Assembly: GCA_965248675.1 (NCBI GenBank)
Contig: CBDFJZ010000008.1
Location: forward strand, 1,116,001 to 1,180,000
Length of the DNA stretch: 64,000 nucleotides
Origin: UBA6627 sp965248675
Lineage (GTDB): Bacteria > Chloroflexota > Dehalococcoidia > UBA2979
Direction: 5' to 3'
Part shown: one piece after another, positions 54,998 through 63,242 of the stretch
Numbering within the stretch: the first letter of the stretch is position 1
Layout of the letters: each line of letters opens with the position of its first letter
Position numbers and translations under genes: made by a program
The notes under the pieces: generated by a model
The model's database searches: none
Told to the model about the DNA's origin: nothing
The model's input: the letters and a program-made list of their open reading frames with translations, nothing else

Positions 54998-57370
54998 CTA
55001 CCTAGCGACGGCCGCCTCGATGGTCGCTTCCACCGGCTCCGCAGCCGGCGTGTCCGCAGCGAGACGCGCCAGCGCCTCGGTGACGAGCAGTTTGACGCTG
55101 AGACCGGGCGCGGCGGGGGGTCCGACGCATGCGGGGCAGCCGTCGAGGCAGGCGCAGTCCGCTAGGAGCGCGGCGGCGAGCGCGATCAGCTCGGAGGTGC
55201 GCTCGTAGAGGTGCTCGGAGAAACCGACGCCGCCCGGGACTGTCTCCCAGAGGAAGGTGGTGGGGCGGCCGGTGTGCGGGGATTTGATCTGGTTCGCGAG
55301 CTGGAGGTCGCGCGGATCGCTCATCAACAGCAGCGGCGCGACGTTGTGGAGGAGCTGGCCGAGGCCGTGGAGGGCGCCCTCGATGTCTGAGTTGGTAGGC
55401 GGCGGGGAGCCGTCGGTGCCCGCAACGAGGTCGTCGGGGAGGGCGAGCCAGAAGGCGCTGGTGTGCATGTCGTCCTGCGGGAGGCGGATCTTGCCCCAGC
55501 CGATGTTCTCGTGCGTACGGAGGCGGATCTTCTTGAAAAGGGTGGCCAGGTAGGTAATGCCGACCTCGCCGTGGGCATGGGTCGAGGGAGCAGGGCGCGA
55601 GTCCCACTCCTCGAGGACCTTGAGGTCCACCGCGAGGTGCGCGTCGGTGTAGTAGTCGACGTCGACGCGGTGGACGTAGGCCTTGAGCTCCTCCCAGTCG
55701 AGGCGGTCGACGTGGTACTGGCGGCCGTCGTGGATGTAGATCGCCTGATCGTGGACGAGCAAGCGAGCGGCCGGCGGGTCGATCTCGCCGAGGACCGAGG
55801 CGTCGCGGCTGCGCTCGTCCTCGTGGCGGACGGGCGGCTCGCCTTGATCGAGGATGACGACGTTCTGGTCGGGGCCGGAGCGGAGCGAAACCTCGTCGGC
55901 GGGGTAGGCCTCGTTCATCCAGTAGGCGCGATTGCCGGCGCGGTGGACGAGGCTGCCCTCTTCGAGGGCGTCGAGCAGGGTCGCGGTGTGCTCACCGAGG
56001 GCAGCGTGCTCCTCGGCGTCGACGGGCAACTCGAAGACGGCGCACTTGAGGTGCTCGACGGCGATCAGCGGGTTGTCGGGGTCGATCAGGCCGGCCTCGA
56101 CGGCGGCGCCGAACACGTAGTCCGAGTGGTTCACGACGTACTGGTCGAGCGGGCCTGAGCCGGCGATGAAGACGGCGAGCGAGCTGTCGGCGCGGCGACC
56201 GGCGCGCCCGGCCTGCTGCCAGAGGCTGGCGAGCGTGCCGGGGTAGCCGGCGACGACGGTGGCGTCGAGGCCGCGGATGTCAATCCCGAGCTCGAGCGCG
56301 TTGGTGCCGACGACGGTCCTGATCTCGCCGCTGCGGAGGCCGGCCTCGATCGCGCGTCGCTCCTTCGGCAGGTAGCCGGCGCGGTAGCCGCGCACCGGGT
56401 CAGGCGCGCCGGCGTGGCGCGGGCGGCCACCGGGGAGTTCGCGGAGGTAGGTGGTGAGGAGTTCGACGTTGGTCCGGGATCCGGCGAAGACGAGGGTCTG
56501 GGGGCCGTGTTCCTGGATGAGGGAGGCGATGTCGGTAGCGGATCGGATGACGCCGCGGCGGATGCCGAGCTCGGCGTTGACGACGGGTGGGTTGTAGAGC
56601 ACGACGTGTCGCTCGCCGCGGGGCGCGCCGCTGTCGTCGACGAGCGTGACCTCGTGACCAGTGAGCGCGGTGGCGAGCTCGGCGGGATTGCGGATGGTGG
56701 CGGAGCAACAGATGAACGTGGGCTCGGCGCCGTAGAAGCGGCAGATGCGCTGGAGGCGGCGGAGGACGTTGGCAACGTGGGAGCCGAACACGCCTCGATA
56801 GGTGTGCAGCTCGTCGATGACGACGTAGCGGAGGTTCTCGAAGAGCCGCACCCACTTGGTGTGGTGCGGGAGGATCGCGGTGTGCAGCATGTCGGGGTTG
56901 GTGAGCACGACGTGGCCGGCGGTGCGGACGCGGCGGCGCTCGGCGGGTGAGGTGTCGCCGTCGTAGGTGAACGTCTTGACGTCGATCTCAGCCTCGGTGA
57001 TCAGCTCGTGGAGTTCGTTGAGCTGGTCCTGGGCGAGTGCCTTGGTGGGGAAGAGGTAGAGCGCGCGGGCGCCCGGATCGCGGAGGATCGAGTCGAGGAC
57101 GGGGACGTTGTAGCATAGCGTCTTGCCCGAAGCCGTGGGGGTGACGACGACGCTGTCGTTGCCGTCGAGGGCGTGGTCGATGGCCTGGGCCTGGTGGGTG
57201 TAGGGGCGGTTGATGCCGCGTCGGGCGAGCGCCTGAGTGACGCGGGGGTCGAGGTTGGTGGGCCAGTCCTCGAAACGTGGCCGCTCAGCGGGGAGGACGC
57301 GCCAGTCGACGACGTTGTCGGCGAGGGTGCGGTCGGTGCGGAACTCGGCGATGGCGGTGGCGAGGGACAT
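54998..57370 (-). CDS. mrfA: MrfA-like DEAD/DEAH helicase with DUF1998 zinc domain
   Basis: The 790-residue helicase has the full set of superfamily 2 motifs: PTASGKTLCYNVP (I), TSPAE/NPDML (Ib region), IDELHTYRG (II, DELH), CCSATIRNP (III) and QQAGRAGRRADS (VI). The C-terminal DUF1998 part ends with the cysteine cluster CACLDGCPACVG, which binds zinc in MrfA (YprA). Together with mrfB downstream this is the MrfAB repair pair of mitomycin-type lesions. A GAACN4GTTC box lies 120 bases upstream within a TTGACA promoter, so SOS induction is likely. Confidence 0.9.
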   Translation of the reverse strand: MSLATAIAEFRTDRTLADNVVDWRVLPAERPRFEDWPTNLDPRVTQALARRGINRPYTHQAQAIDHALDGNDSVVVTPTASGKTLCYNVPVLDSILRDPGARALYLFPTKALAQDQLNELHELITEAEIDVKTFTYDGDTSPAERRRVRTAGHVVLTNPDMLHTAILPHHTKWVRLFENLRYVVIDELHTYRGVFGSHVANVLRRLQRICRFYGAEPTFICCSATIRNPAELATALTGHEVTLVDDSGAPRGERHVVLYNPPVVNAELGIRRGVIRSATDIASLIQEHGPQTLVFAGSRTNVELLTTYLRELPGGRPRHAGAPDPVRGYRAGYLPKERRAIEAGLRSGEIRTVVGTNALELGIDIRGLDATVVAGYPGTLASLWQQAGRAGRRADSSLAVFIAGSGPLDQYVVNHSDYVFGAAVEAGLIDPDNPLIAVEHLKCAVFELPVDAEEHAALGEHTATLLDALEEGSLVHRAGNRAYWMNEAYPADEVSLRSGPDQNVVILDQGEPPVRHEDERSRDASVLGEIDPPAARLLVHDQAIYIHDGRQYHVDRLDWEELKAYVHRVDVDYYTDAHLAVDLKVLEEWDSRPAPSTHAHGEVGITYLATLFKKIRLRTHENIGWGKIRLPQDDMHTSAFWLALPDDLVAGTDGSPPPTNSDIEGALHGLGQLLHNVAPLLLMSDPRDLQLANQIKSPHTGRPTTFLWETVPGGVGFSEHLYERTSELIALAAALLADCACLDGCPACVGPPAAPGLSVKLLVTEALARLAADTPAAEPVEATIEAAVAR

Positions 57371-57480
57371 CTAATGCGCGCTCCTCCGAAGGGGCGCAGC
57401 CCTCGGAGGGCGCGCCTACCTCGGGACTGCCGTGCGCGGGCCCGCCTCCCGTCAGCACGGATGTTCTGATAGTGGACGAT

Positions 57481-57509
57481 GGTAACCGTAGAACGGGTGT
57501 TCTTGTCAA
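57481..57509 (-). promoter_or_regulatory. Promoter of mrfA
   Basis: TTGACA, a perfect -35, reads on the minus strand at 57509-57504. Suitable -10 candidates follow: TACCAT at 57484-57479 (19-base spacer) or GTTACC at 57486-57481 (17). The leader to ATG 57370 is about 100 bases. Confidence 0.55.
57490..57503 (-). promoter_or_regulatory. LexA-type SOS operator in front of mrfA
   Basis: AGAACACCCGTTCT is directly adjacent to the TTGACA -35 box and contains the dyad GAAC-N4-GTTC, the LexA consensus core of Bacillus, Actinobacteria and relatives. Its position between -35 and -10 would let LexA block the promoter. No lexA gene is in the window. Confidence 0.65.
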
Positions 57510-57609
57510 GCTCGGGGCGCGCCAGGCACACCGTGACAATCATCTGCTAGATCACCGTTGGAAGTACCACGGATAAGGGCGTGCGGGTCCACAGCGTAGG
57601 CGGGGTCAG

Positions 57610-58353
57610 ATGGTCGGCAAGGACGGGATCGAGCAGATCGAGAAGCGTTCGCTGTTCCTCAGCCACGCTCACGCTGACCGAGAGCTCTCAACTCACCTTC
57701 AAGACTTCGTTCAGCTCGTCTACTCAGGCCTCGCCGAGATGTTCGTGTCGTCGTCCCCCACGGCCGGAATCGGGTCTGGGGAGGAGTGGTTCCAGCGGAT
57801 CCACGTCGAGCTACGCCGAGCGGAGCGTGTTTGGGTTATCGCAACTCCGGTGTCCGTGAGTCACCCATGGATTTACTGGGAAGCCGGCGTTGGCAGGGCG
57901 CTCTGCGAGGGTGGGGTTACACCAGTCTGCGTCGGGATCAGCGTTGAAGAGCTCCCGAGCCCACTGAACCAGTTCCAGGCCTACGACGCATTGGCGAACG
58001 ATGGCAACAACCTCAGAGCGCTAGCTGCTGACGTTGCCGCACAGATGGGCATGGAAGTCGCGGACGTTCTCCTGCAGAACGCAATGGACACGTGGCTCAC
58101 TCAGGCGACTCGCCACGAACCAACGACTCAGCCGGCGGACGAAGCGACGCTGTCGCCTGAACAGGTGGCACAGGTTGATTCACTCGTTTCGCGTCTGCGG
58201 CCCTCGGTCCCGTGTTCACAACCTGTGGATGAACTCAGATCTCAGTCGCGCGCGGTAGCTACGGGAGGGCGTGCGGCTTATCAGAGCACCGACAGGGCGG
58301 CACCTATAAAGCCACCTGTTCGTCGCCACGTCAAGGGCCAGTTATCAAAGTGA
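57610..58353 (+). CDS. TIR-domain protein
   Basis: The 247-residue product has an N-terminal TIR fold (about 13-125): SLFLSHAHADRELSTHL for the first strand and BB-loop side, the VFVSS-like strand MFVSSS, and the SHPWIYWEAGVGRAL motif whose Glu91 fits the NADase catalytic glutamate. The C-terminal 110 residues are polar and disordered, ending in Lys/Arg, and no second known domain is seen. Bacterial TIR proteins degrade NAD, often as anti-phage effectors. Three 60-base lines of this gene that I counted are 57-63% GC against about 75% for a line of mrfA, suggesting acquisition. Confidence 0.75.
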   Translation: MVGKDGIEQIEKRSLFLSHAHADRELSTHLQDFVQLVYSGLAEMFVSSSPTAGIGSGEEWFQRIHVELRRAERVWVIATPVSVSHPWIYWEAGVGRALCEGGVTPVCVGISVEELPSPLNQFQAYDALANDGNNLRALAADVAAQMGMEVADVLLQNAMDTWLTQATRHEPTTQPADEATLSPEQVAQVDSLVSRLRPSVPCSQPVDELRSQSRAVATGGRAAYQSTDRAAPIKPPVRRHVKGQLSK

Positions 58354-58423
58354 TTGGGCTCCAGACATGCAGCACGTAAGATCCGGGCGATTCAGCGGAC
58401 CACGCCAGAGCGGGGACAGCGCG

Positions 58424-58627
58424 ATGGAAGCGTCGACGACCGAGGGCCCGCAGGCCAGCAGCGAGTGCCTCTGCGACGGCGAGCTAACGCCGCGCTGGCG
58501 CGGCCCCGAGGTGATGGATGACGACTCGAACGCGATGGGCTTCGTCTGCCACCGCTGCGGTCGGGACTATCTCCCGAACCTGGTGAGTGGCCGCAAGCTG
58601 ATCGCGCCCCGGGTGTCGGGCACCTAG
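58424..58627 (+). CDS. Small zinc-ribbon protein
   Basis: From ATG 58424 the product has 67 residues with a CxC...CxxC pair (CLCDGE and CHRCGRDY), which probably binds zinc, and a short basic tail. An upstream in-frame start at 58367 would add 19 residues. It follows the TIR gene on the same strand. Function unknown; nothing ties it to TIR besides position. Confidence 0.55.
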   Translation: MEASTTEGPQASSECLCDGELTPRWRGPEVMDDDSNAMGFVCHRCGRDYLPNLVSGRKLIAPRVSGT

Positions 58628-58671
58628 TGGCGTGAACGGATGCGACGCTCGGCGGACGTGAACTCCGACGT

Positions 58672-59010
58672 TCAGGCGGCTTCGCGCGGCTCCGTCAGGC
58701 GGTAGCCGACCCGCATCACCGTGTCAACACGAGCTGCGGCCACGTCGCGCAGTTTCGAGCCCGCGAGGTCGATGAAGCCATTGTCACCGAGCTGGATGTC
58801 GGCGGCGTAGGCGCTGAGGAATCCATCGCCCCACGCCCAGTGGGTGACCACCGGGTCCCGGCAAATCTGCAACCAGGCAATATCGATCGCGGACGTCAAC
58901 TCGGCGATCTGCGCTTCGAGATCGCTTTCCTGAGCGCCGGCGATGCCGAATCCGGCAATCAGCGCAAGTCCGGCCCCTGCGGCGGCTCCGATCAATCGTG
59001 TTGTGAGCAC
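58672..59010 (-). CDS. Small secreted protein
   Basis: From GTG 59010 the 112-residue product has a signal peptide (LIGAAAGAGLALIAGFGIAGAQES) and a mature part with one cysteine and WAWGDGF. ATG 59034 would add 8 residues, mostly Gly. It converges with the zinc-ribbon gene. No family recognised. Confidence 0.6.
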   Translation of the reverse strand: MLTTRLIGAAAGAGLALIAGFGIAGAQESDLEAQIAELTSAIDIAWLQICRDPVVTHWAWGDGFLSAYAADIQLGDNGFIDLAGSKLRDVAAARVDTVMRVGYRLTEPREAA

Positions 59011-59226
59011 GTGGTGGCCCCCCCCTTGTCCCATGACAAGAGAGATTAGGAAGAGGCTGTTTCGCCGGCGCGTCCCCGAGGTGAACGTTGGTTGCCACCG
59101 ACGTTTCGTTCAGGTTTCGCAAAGCCTCCCGGACGACATGCATGTCCCACAGGGGCTCCGTCGCTACGCTGAGGCGGCGGCATTGCCATCGCCGCTCAGG
59201 ACCAGCACCGAGGGACGCCGACGACG

Positions 59227-61044
59227 ATGAGCTCCGCGATCCCGCCCCGCATGCTCGGCGTGTATGCGAGCGTTCCGGAGGTCGCGCAGCGGGTCGTGCG
59301 ATGGGCAGCAAGCCTGGCCGGTAATCACGGCCAGACGATCCAACGGCGGACCATCGGCGGGACGCTGAGCGTCCTCCGGAACGGATCGGCGCGGCGGCCC
59401 CTCGGCTGGGCAGACCAACCCGACGGCTCCTTCGCGGTCGTCGACGGCGAGTTCTATTCGGACGACGGACCAAGCAACGCCGGCGAGCCAGTGTTGAGCA
59501 GCTACGAGCGAGGCGGGCTCGATGCCCTCGGTGAACTGGACGGCAAGGCCGCGGTCGCGCTCTGGGATGAGCGCACCCAACAGTTGCTGCTGTTCCGCGA
59601 TCGGGACGGCCTGTCACCGCTCTTCTTCGTTGCCGCGCTGGACGCGCTCTACTGGGCGACGGACCTGCCCTCGTTGATCCCGCTACTCGCTGACCGCGAG
59701 ATCGATCGATCGGCGCTCGACTTCCTGCTCGCGGAAGGCTATGTCCCCTCACCGCTGACGCTGATCCGAGGCATCTCGCGACTCCCGGCGGGCGAAGTGC
59801 TGATCGCCCCTGCCCCTCAGCAGCACCGCCTCGAGACGTATGCCAGATACAGCGGGCGCCCGAAGGTGCGCATCGACAAGGCGACCCGCACCCGCCGGTT
59901 CGGCGAGCTGTTCGAACGGTCTGTTCGGCAACGAAGCGAAGGCGACCGGTCGACCGGTGTGCTGGTGTCGGGCGGTATCGATTCGACGCTGATCCTCGCG
60001 ATGCTCACGCGCGTCATCGCAGTGTCGCCGCGCGCGTACACATTCCGCTACGAGGCCTATTCAGGCTGGAAGAACGAGAGCGAGGGAGCGATCCGCGCCG
60101 CCTCGCACCTGGGCGTCCCACACGAAGAGGTCGCCATCTCCGCACGGGACATCGGCGAGCGAGCCACCGATCTGATACGTCAGCACGGCGAGCCGTTCAC
60201 CTTCGGATTGCATAGCTACCAACTCGGTCCACTCGCCGCCGACGGGATCGAGGTGCTCTTCTCCGGCCAGGGTCGCGACTACCTCATGTCCCGCACCCAG
60301 ATCCTGCAGGCGCGATACGGCGCGCTGCCGCTACGCATCAGGCAGGCGCTGGACCTTGTTCCGAAGATCGCCTCCCCGATCCCGCGCGTTCACGACCGGC
60401 TGCGCAGCATCTTCGATGGCGTCCCCCGTTGGGGCGCGCGGCTCTACGGCGAGGAGATCACGCCGGCAGCGCTTCGCGCCTCCCTCTACACGTCCGATCA
60501 CCTCGAGGCGTATCGCCGGTCCTCGATCGAGTTGCTGGATTCGGTCGCCGAACAGTTCCGCGATGAGCAGCCGCTGGAGCGGCTGCTCCTTCCCGGGCAG
60601 CGGCTCCGCGACAGCGACCTCTACACGCAGTGGAACCATTGGTGGGCACAGGCACACGACATCTCGGTGCGGCAGCCGTTTCGCGACCGGCGGGTACTCC
60701 ACTTCCGTTTCAGCCTGAAGGGGCTCGAGGTCGACAAACAGGAGCAACGCCGTTTCGCGGCCACGCTACTGCCGCACGCGGTCGCGTTCGCACCGAAGCT
60801 GCACCAGTTGCCGCCGCTCCAGGAGTGGCTGCGCGAGGGCGGGCCGCTGCTCGCCTACGCGCGGGATCAGCTCAGCGACGACCGCGTCCGTGCGAGCGGA
60901 TTATTCGACCCCGCCGCCGTGCGCCGCCTGCTCGACGAGCACGCCGCAGCGCGGCGCGACCACGAATGGACGATCTGGGTGCTGATCGGGTCGCTGATCT
61001 GGCAGGAGCACGTGCTGTCGGCCGCGCCAACAATCGTCGTGTAG
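59227..61044 (+). CDS. Asparagine synthetase-like protein without the glutaminase cysteine
   Basis: The 605-residue product has the two-domain layout of AsnB-type enzymes. The N-terminal Ntn-type domain begins MSSAIPPRMLGVYAS, so the nucleophile Cys2 that releases ammonia from glutamine is absent under any nearby start. The ATP-pyrophosphatase domain keeps the PP-loop LVSGGIDST near residue 246-254 and the FSGQGRDY loop. Relatives without Cys2 include lasso-peptide cyclases, beta-lactam synthetase and ammonia-using amidotransferases. No RiPP precursor or leader peptidase is seen here. It converges with a second homologue that is broken. Product unknown. Confidence 0.8.
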   Translation: MSSAIPPRMLGVYASVPEVAQRVVRWAASLAGNHGQTIQRRTIGGTLSVLRNGSARRPLGWADQPDGSFAVVDGEFYSDDGPSNAGEPVLSSYERGGLDALGELDGKAAVALWDERTQQLLLFRDRDGLSPLFFVAALDALYWATDLPSLIPLLADREIDRSALDFLLAEGYVPSPLTLIRGISRLPAGEVLIAPAPQQHRLETYARYSGRPKVRIDKATRTRRFGELFERSVRQRSEGDRSTGVLVSGGIDSTLILAMLTRVIAVSPRAYTFRYEAYSGWKNESEGAIRAASHLGVPHEEVAISARDIGERATDLIRQHGEPFTFGLHSYQLGPLAADGIEVLFSGQGRDYLMSRTQILQARYGALPLRIRQALDLVPKIASPIPRVHDRLRSIFDGVPRWGARLYGEEITPAALRASLYTSDHLEAYRRSSIELLDSVAEQFRDEQPLERLLLPGQRLRDSDLYTQWNHWWAQAHDISVRQPFRDRRVLHFRFSLKGLEVDKQEQRRFAATLLPHAVAFAPKLHQLPPLQEWLREGGPLLAYARDQLSDDRVRASGLFDPAAVRRLLDEHAAARRDHEWTIWVLIGSLIWQEHVLSAAPTIVV

Positions 61045-61053
61045 CCGGACCGA

Positions 61054-63021
61054 CTAGGCGGCAGCTCTGAGCTCTCGCCAACCGCCATCCAGAAACAGCT
61101 GGGCCCACTGCTCGAAGGCGATCACGACCCACAACGGATCGCCGTTCGTCGTCTCGCCGCGCATCGCGGCCCGCCACCAGCGGTCGACCGTCTCTGACCG
61201 AATCACGCCACGTTCTCGGATGCCCGGCAGTAGCCGGTCCTCGATCAACGCGCGCAGGGGCCGATGCGCGAACTACTCGACGAGCGGCAGGCCGAACCCC
61301 TGCTTGGGGCGATACGCGAACCGATCACCGAAGTGCCGTGCCGCGAGTTCCTTCAGCACCACCTTGGTGCTCCGTATCGCCAGCTGATCGCGCTGCATCG
61401 CAACGCGCGGGTTGAAGGGCGTGCGTAGCAAATGATCCGTCGGCAGCGTCGCGACGCGTTCGATCAGCTGGTGATCGAGGAATGGGACCCGATTCTCGAC
61501 CGCGTGCGCCATCGTCATCCGGTCCTGGCGCATCAACAGATCGACCAGATAGGTCCGGAGGTCGTAGTTCAGGACGTCGCGCCGGTAGTCCCCAGAGCCG
61601 TCGCCGAAGATCTGCCGCCGGTGGTTCGTGACGGTCTCCAGCGTCGCATCGGGGCGAAGCTCTCTCAGGGATTCGAGCCCGAGGAACGCGGCGCTGCCGA
61701 CGAATCGTCCGACGTCGTCGTCGGCGCCGTAACCGGTGCCGCGCAGATTGCCGAAGCGATGGCGAAGCCATGGCGCCCGGCCCGCGAACGGAAGCAGCCA
61801 CCTCAGCTGCCGGCGCATCAGGGCGTAGAAGAATCGACTGTAGCCGCCGAACGCCTCGTCGGCGCCTTCGCCGCTCAGCAGCACCGTGACCGCCGGCTTC
61901 GCCAGCTCGGCGATGCGGAGGATACCCAGCGAGTTCGGCAGGTTGAGCGGCTGGTCCATATGCCAAGCCGCACGAGGAAACGCCGTGGAAAAGTAGTCTG
62001 CGTCCATCGTCGCTTTGTGCACGTCGACTTCGGCCAGCACGGCGGCCTCGTCAACCCAGCGCTCCTCGGAAAAGCGCGGATCGTCGAAGACGATCGAATA
62101 TGCGTCCAGGCGGCTGCCCGCCGATTCCGAAGCGAACAGATTGACGATCGAGGAATCCCCGCCGCCCGAGAGCTGACAGCCGACCGTGACGTCGCTCAAC
62201 AATCGTGCTCGGACAGAGCGGCGTAACTCCCACTCGACGGTTTCGAGGCTCTCGCCGAACGAGCCGCCGGAGTCGGTACCGCCCGCTGGCAAGGTCCAGT
62301 AGCGGGTCACCCGCGTTCCCGACGGGCTCACGCTCATCCAGTGGCCCGGCTCGACTTCCCGGAGATCGTCGAACAGCGAGCGTCCGCCCGCGACGAAGCG
62401 GAACGCGAAGAACTCATCCAGGACCCCGTTGTTCAGCCGCGGATCGAACGCCGGGTGCGCGAGGAACGACTTGACCTCGGACCCAAAGAGGAAGGTGTCA
62501 CCGTTGCGATACCAGTAGAGCGGCTTGATCCCGATCCGATCGCGGGCGAGGTGAATGGTCTGCGCGCGGAGGTCCACGATGCAGATCGCAAACATCCCGT
62601 TGAGCCTGGGAGAGCATCCCCTCCATGCCGTAGTGCTGGTACAGGTACAACAGCACCTCGGCGTCGCTCGTGCTGTGGAACTCGAAGCCAGCGGCCTTCA
62701 ACTCGTCCGTATAGTCGAAGGCGTTGTAGGTTTCGCCGTTATAGGCGATGAACACCTGCTCGTCTGACGAGCACATCGGCTGATGGCCTTCGTCAGAGGT
62801 GTCCAGAATGCTCAGCCGGCTGAACGCCACGCCGCCCTCGAACGAGCCGTCCGGTGGGGGGCCCCCGCATGAGCTTCGACGCTCTGTCGGTCGCGCAGGC
62901 TGAAGAGGCGCATCCCGTGATCGTCGGGACCGCGATGGTCCTGTAGCTCCCGCATCGCGCGCAACACCGTGCGGTCAACGGGCGCGCCCCCGAAGTGATA
63001 GACGCCGGTCAATCCGCACAT
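61054..63021 (-). pseudogene. Glutamine-dependent asparagine synthetase (AsnB type), broken at three sites
   Basis: From ATG 63021 the product opens MCGLTGVYHFGG, with the catalytic Cys2 of the glutaminase domain. The frame breaks at a G/C run (62856-62866), resumes with GVAFSRLSILDTSDEGHQPM and IAYNGETYN, breaks again at CCC (62608-62610), and continues with MFAICIVDLRAQ, the PP-loop QLSGGGDSSIV and most of the synthetase domain. An in-frame TAG at 61275-61273 stands where the family has Trp (PLVE-stop-FAHRPLR), and 72 more family-like codons follow. Taken together, the enzyme would be about 650 residues. It is either a pseudogene or has two assembly indels plus a true amber codon. Confidence 0.75.
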
Positions 63022-63242
63022 GTCGCGACGCTCGATCCTCGGGATGAATGGGGCGCCGAGGGGCGCCAGACGCTCAACGGGGGGCGCGCTGAGCGTACTG
63101 CAATCATCGGAAACGCCTCGGATCCCCCTACTCGCGGGATCGATCCAGCAGCGAACGACCGATCGCCGAGCCAGCAGCGCCGCGAAGTCGCGCGAGAGCG
63201 TGGACTCGGCCACACTGCGGGCCCAGGAGAGAGGAACGCAGC

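Noticed and set aside
59227..61044. Lasso-peptide or other RiPP cluster around the Cys-less asparagine synthetase homologue
   Set aside because: No precursor-like short gene with a suitable core, no RRE protein and no transglutaminase-like leader peptidase is visible nearby; the ABC exporter is 28 kb away.
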